Source: Liolophura sinensis (Eukaryota > Mollusca > Polyplacophora > Chitonida > Chitonidae). Taken from it: a stretch of 64,000 bases of DNA. Where the stretch lies: assembly GCF_032854445.1 (NCBI RefSeq), contig NC_088300.1, forward strand, positions 37,166,458-37,230,457, given 5' to 3'. How positions within the stretch are numbered: the first letter of the stretch is position 1; each line of letters opens with the position of its first letter. A program made the translations under genes and the position numbers. Below are positions 56,607 through 64,000 of the stretch, one piece after another. The notes below the pieces were generated by a model. The model saw nothing but the letters and a program-made list of their open reading frames with translations. It searched no databases and was not told where the DNA came from.

Positions 56607-57089
56607 AGGGTTCGCATGCCTGACGGCCAAAATATTTCAGGGACTTCTCAACTACTTTCAAATTCAAAGTACCTCAAACGACAGTCACAATCTCCGCTTT
56701 CGTGTACAAACTGCCACAACAGGCGTGGCTTGAATACTTTTTTAGGTCATTTCCTAAGCGTGGTACAGCCGTGGCATTCAACCCGTATGCAGTAACCTTC
56801 AGTTGGTGCAGACATCACTGATAATCAGATAACTCATCATTGATTCTTATAAATTTTCAGAAGTCTGTAGTGGCGCAAAACGTACATACCACTGGCGACC
56901 GCTTTAGATGCATGCCCGTTGCCAGTTGATTCACAGATTCTTACCACCAAATCACGTGACACAAACAAAATCAAGTACTTTCAAGGACCTCCACATAAAA
57001 ATGGTCAAATTCAAGCACTTTGCAATCCTTGAATTACCAAAATAAAATTCAAGTACTTTCAAGGTTTTCAAGAACCCCGTGCGAACCCT
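56607..57089. mobile_element. Short non-autonomous hAT-like DNA element
   Basis: It begins AGGGTTCGCATGC and ends GTGCGAACCCT, a terminal inverted repeat of about 11 bp. The flanks CTAAATAG (56599-56606) and GTAAATAG (57090-57097) form an 8-bp duplication with one mismatch, the size typical of hAT transposition. The interior has subterminal motifs (CAAATTCAAGTACTTTCAAG-like, repeated several times) and no transposase, so it would depend on enzyme from elsewhere. Confidence 0.7.
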
Positions 57090-57097
57090 GTAAATAG

Positions 57098-58114
57098 TTC
57101 TGCGCGAGGATACAAGAGGTGAGGCTATTCCTTAACAAGCCTACCTGCATTCCAGGCTCATCTACTGGTGGCAGTGAAGTAAAGTGAGGGTAGAGAATGG
57201 TACCTGAGCTGTAGGCTGGAAGTATGACCAAATATTGATGGAAAGCAAGTGATCATCAATAACCGTTACACTGGCTGTAATATGAACCACACAGAAGCAT
57301 TCAGTGTTTGCAAAAGATGTCCAGATACATCCCTTCTAGTATCCTCTACCATGTCTATATGCCATGATACAAATCTGTCTAGCAGTCACAATAAAAAGGT
57401 TGTCAGATTGAAAAACGCAATTGTCCGTTAATACACCACATTAAAGTGAATATCTACAAAACAGCTAAACACGCCTCAGAAAATTACTTCTGTTGTACAG
57501 GCAACATACATGGAAATACAAGTAGTACTGGATAGGAGTTTGCAGATGGTCCTAGTCACTGATGGCAATGTGACTTTGGATAGAACCGGCAAAAACTTCA
57601 GCTGAGTCACATCGTAGTTTCACATACACAAGCATTTATGACTCAATGCAACAGCCGTCTTGATTTGAGTTGAGCCTTGGGCTCTCGTGTATGCTGATCT
57701 AAAAACACTGAGTCACCAAGTTTAAAAGAGTAGTGGTAATGTTGGCTGGTATTTTGAAATCTGCAGTGGCTCTTACCCTTACATCAAGCTACCTACAGGT
57801 AGGAAATATTCTGACAGTGGGAGAGGTGTTTGGGATAAATGTGTGCACAGGATATATCCTCTAGTATTTATTAATTTACTTTTGACTCGTACAGAGGCAA
57901 TCAGGTTTATAAGTCCCAGAAAGTTCAGCGGTCGGAATATTCATCGCCTTTCACTAAGTGCCTTAAAAACTTCTTTAAATTAAAGCTGCAGCCAATCCAA
58001 AAAGAGCAGGATTTCAAACTGCGACCTTACTGCTCACTCCCACAACCCTGACTCCCCTTCGAATCAATAATGAAAGGTTTTTGCCACTGACCCAGTTTTT
58101 TTTTTTTCTTCTAA
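57098..58114. other. Unassigned downstream flank of PRORP
   Basis: No gene or clear repeat was recognised. Confidence 0.3.
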
Positions 58115-58388
58115 GGGGCCTCTGTGGCTCAGTTGGTTAGCGCGCTAGCACAGCGTAATGACCCAGAAGCCTCTCACCAATGTGGTCGCTGTGAGTTCAA
58201 GTCCAGCTCATGCTGGCTTCCTCTCCGGCCGTAAGTGGGAAGGTCTGCCAGCAACCTGCGGATGGTCGTGGGTTTCCCCCGGGTTGTGCCTGGTTTCCAC
58301 GCACATTAAAAATGCTGGCCGCCGTCGTATAAGTGAAATATTCTTGAGTACGGCGTAAAACACCAATCAAATCAATAAAAAAAAATTG
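58115..58388 (+). repeat. Full-length SINE (family 1) abutting the PRORP stop codon
   Basis: Runs from GGGGCCTCTGTGGCTCAGTT to ACACCAATCAAATCAATAAA and an A-run. It is antisense to PRORP and ends within a few bases of its stop (58390-58392). T-rich/CTAA sequence on both sides (left ...TTCTTCTAA before 58115, right TTTTTTTCTAA to about 58403) is compatible with a target duplication that overlaps the last PRORP codons, but the low complexity makes this uncertain. Confidence 0.9.
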
Positions 58389-58389
58389 T

Positions 58390-61300
58390 TTATTTTTTTC
58401 TAAGACAGAGCCATGCGTTTGGACGGTGATAGGAAAACCTCTCCTGTTGATCTTCATAAGGTATATGCCATCCACCAGAGTCCTGCTGAGCCACTGTCTC
58501 AAAGCGTCTTGGCATCTGGAAAATGAAACATCAGAAACTGTTTTTCAAAACAATGAGTCTTCTAAATAATTTTCATTAATAACTGGACTGATTAAGTTTC
58601 AAGATGATTCAAATTATTATTCAGACTATCTGCTACATTTCACCTGGGGCCTCCGTGGCTCAGTTGGTTAGCGTGCTAGCACAGCGTAATGACCCAGGAG
58701 TCTCTCACCAATGCGGTCGCTGTGAGTTCAAGTCCAGCTCATGCTGGCTTCCTCTCTGGCCGTAAGTGGGAAGGTCTGTCAGCAACCTATGGATGATCGT
58801 GGGTCTCCCCCCGAGCTCTGACCGGTTTCCTCCCACCATAATGCTGGCCGCCGTTGTATAAGTGCGTAAAACACCAATCAAATAAATAAATAAATAAATA
58901 CATTTCACCTGGGATACTGTATCCCAGATTCCACGCATGAATAAAATCTCTCAAGACTTCTTGTATATTAAACACAGGGCTTGTACCCAAATTCAGTTGA
59001 TTACAAGCTCTCATCACAAACTCACGAGTTGATGAGACTGATTCATCATATAAACTGATTCGTCATATGAACTCATAATGATTCATCTTATAAACAGATT
59101 CATCATATAAACGGATTCGTCATATATTCTCATAATGATTCATCTTATAAACAGATTCATACATATGAACTCATAATGATTCATCATATAAACAGATTCA
59201 TCATATGAACTTGTAATGATTCATCATATAAACAGATTCATCATATGAACTCATAATGATTCATCATATAAACAGATTCATCATATGAACTCATAATGAT
59301 TCATCATATAAACAGATTCATACATATGAACTCATAATGATTCATCATATAAACTGATTCGTCATATGAACTCATAATGATTCATCTTATAAACAGATTC
59401 ATCATATAAACAGGTATTAAATGAAATGCCAGGAACTGATCTTCCCTTAGCCCTCTATAAAGGAAAGCCCATCTAGCCCTGCCCTCTATCTGCAGGTCAC
59501 CAACACAAGTATCTGGTATTGTTTTCCAGTAGGTAAAACTCAAGAATATTTCACTTTAACAACGTCTCTAACATTATGGTGGTTGGAAACTCATGACCAT
59601 CTTCAGGTTGCTCGAAGATATTCCCTTTGTAGCAGCACCGAGAACCCCTATTTCAGGGTCACACTGGTCACAGTGCATTTGATGCAGTTTTACATGTCAG
59701 ACGCTCTTGTGGGGATTTACTAGTAATTTAAAATTTCATTCCAGTGCTTTTGTCTTGGCACTCAGAAACGCTCACATATAAAACGTGTGAAATGTTCACT
59801 ACTTCAACCATGAAGGTTCAAAAAACTGAGCAAATACGGCATGGTAAACAATTTGACACTTCACTTTCAATTCAAGTTAACATCTGTTGGTTTACTCATA
59901 GCCATAAAGAGCCAAACTACATTAAGGTGGACAAGCAAGACTGACTGTCTAAACATATTCCTATCATCTTACACGCATGTGGACGTAGTTGGTCTTCTTA
60001 TTCACGGCATCAACATACACCTGATGACCTCTTTGCCACTGTGCAAACACCTGGCCCAGTCTGGGGCCCAGCAGGAACCTGTGGTCCCTCATCTCATCAC
60101 TGGACACAATCAGAGTCTGGGGGCCACTGTACAGGGCAGCATACAGCAGGAACGGATCATCAGCAGATCTAAGGGGATGGTAGGGGTGAGAGGGGATAAG
60201 CGGAGTAAATCAATTATCTCATAAGCAGAAATTTGGATCATTAAATTGAGAATTTATTTCCTGCATTCCACAATGCGAAAAAAATATCCGCGGAGTTCAA
60301 GCAGATGATTATGAGTCATAAAGCAGGACCACATGGCCAAAATTTTGTGGATTATACATCACATAAACTGTCCACTGCACTTTATACAATGATAATTCCA
60401 CATTGATAATTCCACATTGATAATTCCACACTGATAATTCCACACTGACAATTCCACATCTCTATCCACGTGGTCCTTCCTATGTCAATTCACAATACAT
60501 AATAACAATATATTAACAAATGCAGATCAATTCAACAAAAAATTATCTTTTTATGGACTCACTGGTTTTCGGCAAAAAAAATGTCTGCTTTTTGCTTAAT
60601 GGCCGCCATCTCCTTCTGCGGCCAGTTAGACATGTGCTTCCTTCCTAGCACCAACACTTTCTTCCCTCTCTTCCAGAAAAAGTCTACAGCACTGTGTAGC
60701 TGAAAATGCACACAAAAAGCAGTGGGACACATGATCTCATACTAGATACTCGATATGGCAATGACTGTCCTCCCTACAGCTTCTATGTATCATGTACATG
60801 TATCTTGTCGAGGATATTGAACACTGATTACCACAACTACTGATCAAGTGAGAGGTGGAAATGATAACCATTGAAACGCAAATGTTTACAGTTTGAAAAT
60901 ATTATGATTTTGTGCATTTGAAGCTTTTCATGCTGCAAGTTTGTAGCTGTAAGCCCACTGACATGAGATTGGAACGTCATAAAACAAAATGTTTCCCTTT
61001 TGAACATCATGATGTTTGGGTGTTTAACATGGACAGCATTTGATCCTGCTGACTGTATTGTATGTAAATCAGAAATGACACAACATGGGTGTCTGATGCG
61101 CACATGTATATCTTATCTCAAAATTATGTATCAGTTGTTCATGTGGTAAGAGCCAGAGAGATGATTTCATCAAAACTGCTGTTACACGTATTTATCCTAC
61201 GAGCTTAGTTTTGACTAACTGCCATGGAGGTAGCAACTTAAACAAATGCATGTAGGAATGTCAACATACAATGTCAGCTTAGGTAAAATGTCAACACAGT

Positions 61301-63621
61301 ATGGGCATATGAAAGAGAATGTCAACATACAAGGTCAGCTTAGGTAAAATGTCAACATAGTATGGGCGTAAGAAAGCGCATGTCCACATACAATGTCAGC
61401 TTAAGTAAAATGTCAACTTAGTATGGACATATGAAAGAGAATGTCAACATACAATGTCAGCTTAGGTAAAATGTCAACATAGTATGGGCATATGAAAGAG
61501 AATGTCAACATACAATATCAGCTTAGGTAAGATGTCAGGTTAGGTATAATGTCAACATAGTATGGGCGTATGAAAGAGGCAGACACACATTCCATTATGA
61601 AAGGGTGCAACTGTAATCCGTATATGATATACAACTTCTCTTATTTATAGATTGTTATTCTCAGCCATTATGGTTAGAGCCAGACCAGAAGAAAATTTAA
61701 TCTTGATGTGCACACAAATGCTTTTATGTTATTTATCTAAATAATGTTTGACTATGAGAATTGTTTTAATTTAATGAGTGTGAGGAGATTTGATAATAGG
61801 TGTAAATACAAAAATACGAATCCAAGGCTGTAAGTAGGCAGATGTCATTAGCAGGCATTAATTTTTGTCATGTTGTTCATCTAAATAGATACTTATACAT
61901 GTACATTTAAATTGTGAGAAACGTGCAGAATCTACACCGGAAAGCTGGTGCCCCATGTGAAAGTTTTAATGCATATAAATAGTAAACTGATTTAGTAGGT
62001 TCCATGTTAGTGGCTTTAAAGATGTAAAACTCCCATGTCCACTTGTCATAGGATGTCCAAAAGTTATGAACTGGATAGTATAATTATAATTATCGATTAT
62101 AATAGATTCTACTAAATATTGCAAGAAGCTATTATTCAAAGAAGCTTTGCAGTCTGGGAGCCACTTGTCTACACTAAACAGTGTAGTCAATAGTTTTCTT
62201 TTGTTTTGTTTAGCTGGACAACTGTGAACTGTTGCCAACTGCATTTCCATACCTGTCCCTGTTACCAGGAAAAGTGAGGTACATCAAATTCACTTTTGAA
62301 GTTTCATGCAGATTAGATTACACTCAAAAGTCAAAACAAAATGTCTCATGACAATGGCCACAGATGCTTATCATGCCATCCACATTCCATCATTATATTG
62401 TGTTTGTACACCTACCACTTCGGTCTTTTTCTGCGAGGAAGCCTTGGCACAATGGCCGAGGACAATGTTGAGAGAGTCCAGCACGACATCGCATGATCCA
62501 ATGTCCTCTAGAAAACTGGAGAACCTCTTCAGCTCTTTAGGGGTGGACTTTAAAAACACGTCCCCTCGGATGACTGCTCGCTCCAGGAACTTGTCCCGAA
62601 GCTCTTTAAACTGCTCTCCACTCAGCGCAAAGGCAGGGGCTTGACACCCACAACTATTACACACGCCCCTGACAAGAAATCATTTACACTTGTTATTAGG
62701 GGTTCATTTTTCTTCTACATTTTGGGGCTTGTTAAAAAAATTGGATCAATCATTCAAAACATTCTATTCTTGATAATGACAGCATGTGAACAGAACTCTT
62801 TAATAGCAAAGTAGCAAAATATTCAAGGTTTTTAACTCCACTAACATTTACTGTAAATCTTCAACTTTTTCAACCGCTAAAGCACTTTTCAGTGGTATTT
62901 AGGCACCCAATTATTATCAAAATGATGCTAAAATGGTTCCTTTATGTCACTATGTCACTGTGACTCCACACCCCGTAGTTCGCTCAGAATGTTTTAAAAT
63001 ACTGTTTGCAGAGGCGCTTGAAAAGGTTGAAGAGTTAGGGCACCATTTTTCATTAATCCTCTTACATGTACCACAAGAAGCTTAAGCAAATTAAGAACCA
63101 TTCTGCATTGTGGATCTTACTCTACAGAGAAGAACCATTATCACCATAAAACATGGTGGCCATGTTTAATGTTTAACCATGCAGGTAGAACATTTATACC
63201 GCCTTGGTTTAACCCTCAAAAAAAAAAAAAACTTTGGGCAAATGTTCTTGCAAAGACTGTAATACCAAAATCAAAGTTACATATAATCTATTAACCGCAA
63301 TTCCTTAGTCAGTCAAAAACAGGACCATGAGAATACCTACACGCATATGAAGCCAGGTAATCACTGCATTTAACCCGAAATTAAGCTTTTTTTCAAAGGA
63401 CAGATTTTTTTTTATTCTGACTAATGCATCCATCTTATAGGGCCACAAAGAGTTTTTTGTGAAGTTTGATTGTTTGTAGTGTTGGCCTGAAATGCATCCC
63501 TTCAGGGCCATTACATGATTCTGAAAATGCATTTTTACAGGCCAAACTTTAGGAGAAATACAATAACTTTCTTTATCTTTACCTTGAATCCATCTGTGCA
63601 TAAGAAACTCTCCATCCATCT
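58390..63621 (-). CDS. PRORP: PRORP, protein-only RNase P nuclease subunit (3' part, 5 exons)
   Basis: Metallonuclease subunit (MRPP3) of protein-only RNase P, which cleaves 5' leaders from mitochondrial tRNA precursors. Minus exons: 63583-63621 (probable 39-nt exon), 62416-62668, 60563-60699, 59973-60168 and 58390-58515. All junctions are in phase. The visible product is about 253 aa. It covers the zinc-bound central domain (GVCNSCGC) and the NYN-type nuclease: DVVLDSLNIV, KVLVLGRKHM, QSADDPFLLYAALYSG and VSSDEMRDH. The expected metal-binding acids are present: Asp at 62476-62478, Asp-Asp at 60156-60161, Asp at 60096-60098. Zinc ligands are the two Cys of CNSC, His of GWHIPYED (58465-58467) and Cys of NAWLCLRKK (58405-58407). 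The protein ends there, like human WLCLHQKT. The PPR domain and targeting peptide lie beyond the right edge. Introns hold a SINE and three tandem arrays. Confidence 0.95.
58646..58898 (+). repeat. Full-length SINE (family 1) in the last PRORP intron, with TSD
   Basis: Head GGGGCCTCCGTGGCTCAGTT to (AAAT)n tail, lacking only the GAAATATTCTTGAGTACG block near its 3' end. The perfect 12-bp direct repeat TACATTTCACCT is at 58634-58645 and 58899-58910. Confidence 0.93.
59037..59412. repeat. 40-bp tandem repeat, about 9 copies
   Basis: The unit is ATGATTCATCATATAAACAG followed by ATTCATCATATGAACTCATA. Each unit contains two related halves (ATTCATCATATAAAC / ATTCATCATATGAAC), so it arose from a ~20-bp repeat. 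In the last PRORP intron. Confidence 0.9.
59530..59625 (-). repeat. Eroded SINE fragment (family 1), minus strand
   Basis: AACTCAAGAATATTTCACTT, AACATTATGGTGGTTGG and CATCTTCAGGTTGCTCG are recognisable. Confidence 0.6.
60390..60459. repeat. Five tandem 14-bp units
   Basis: The unit is TGATAATTCCACAT/C, five copies in exactly 70 bp. In the PRORP intron between exons 60563-60699 and 59973-60168. Confidence 0.9.
61256..61577. repeat. 61-bp tandem repeat, about 5 copies
   Basis: The unit is GAATGTCAACATACAATGTC, AGCTTAGGTAAAATGTCAAC, ATAGTATGGGCATATGAAAG. The last copy has a short internal duplication (AGGTAAGATGTCAGGTTAGG). In a PRORP intron. Confidence 0.9.
61578..62415. other. PRORP intron sequence, nothing further recognised
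   Basis: Intron between exons 62416-62668 and 60563-60699; no exon, RNA or named repeat was seen. Confidence 0.5.
62669..63582. other. PRORP intron sequence, nothing further recognised
   Basis: Intron between the probable 39-nt exon and exon 62416-62668. It contains an A-run near 63220. Confidence 0.45.
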
Positions 63622-64000
63622 CTAGGTAGTGAACACATGTGAGTAAAAGTGAAAAGAAAACTTTAAAAAGCAAAAAAAAGTTCTGAAAAGAAGTTTTAGA
63701 AGGAACACAGAGACATATATTTTACACACATGTACCTGGCCATTTGTAAAACCTTCGCTTTTATGTATGCTAAATTACATTAAGTATTTCACACACAAAT
63801 AAGTGTGTCAAAGCAAACCTCAAAACATCTTTCTAAGATCAGATGATACCACTCTCGAAATTAAGTCTTGGGCAAAATTGTAGGCACATTTACCATATTT
63901 ATCTTGCTGGAAACTTTTTTGAATTGGTATAATTTAAGATGTAAGATAAAATGAATCCATTTAGTTCATCATTTTCTTTAGTATAGTTTAATAATACCGG
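63622..64000. other. Probable PRORP intron at the window edge
   Basis: No upstream PRORP exon was identified before the window ends. The PPR-encoding exons are expected further right. Confidence 0.4.

Overview
The window is animal genomic DNA, AT-rich and intron-rich. Spliced genes of bilaterian type sit among tRNA-derived SINEs and tandem repeats. Repeated TACATGTA-type words and a very abundant SINE that ends in CGTAAAACACCAATCAAATA suggest a mollusc, probably a bivalve or gastropod. That assignment rests on recall of such repeats and was not tested.

Five conserved housekeeping genes were rebuilt exon by exon. The splice phases agree throughout and the protein lengths match the human orthologues. 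From left to right they are: FKBP2 (minus, 2509-6235), an ER prolyl isomerase ending in KDEL; SNRPD2 (plus, about 11616-16456), the spliceosomal Sm-D2 protein; PSMA6 (minus, 33231-40756), a proteasome alpha subunit; SLC35B2/PAPST1 (plus, 46167-48232), the Golgi PAPS transporter; and the 3' part of PRORP (minus, 58390-63621), the nuclease subunit of mitochondrial RNase P, whose 5' exons lie beyond the right edge. A sixth spliced gene of unknown identity lies on the minus strand at 23230-25749. A single orphan exon lies at 683-754.

The space between genes is mostly repeats. The commonest SINE has a tRNA-like head and occurs as about six full copies and more than a dozen fragments, several with clear target-site duplications. 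Two further SINE types appear at 12629, 18701 and 23866. There is a decayed Tc1/mariner element (8598-10654), a small hAT-like element (56607-57089), a 1.85-kb minisatellite (6560-8410), and other tandem arrays near 5.1, 45.1, 52.8, 55.7, 59.2 and 61.4 kb.

The genes do not form a pathway or operon. Two relationships stand out. PRORP and PSMA6 lie in the same order and orientation as, from memory, in human, but with SLC35B2 between them on the other strand. PSMA6 and SLC35B2 are divergent and may share a promoter region. I found no sign of a new defence, mobile or biosynthetic system; the best leads are local details of gene structure and repeats.
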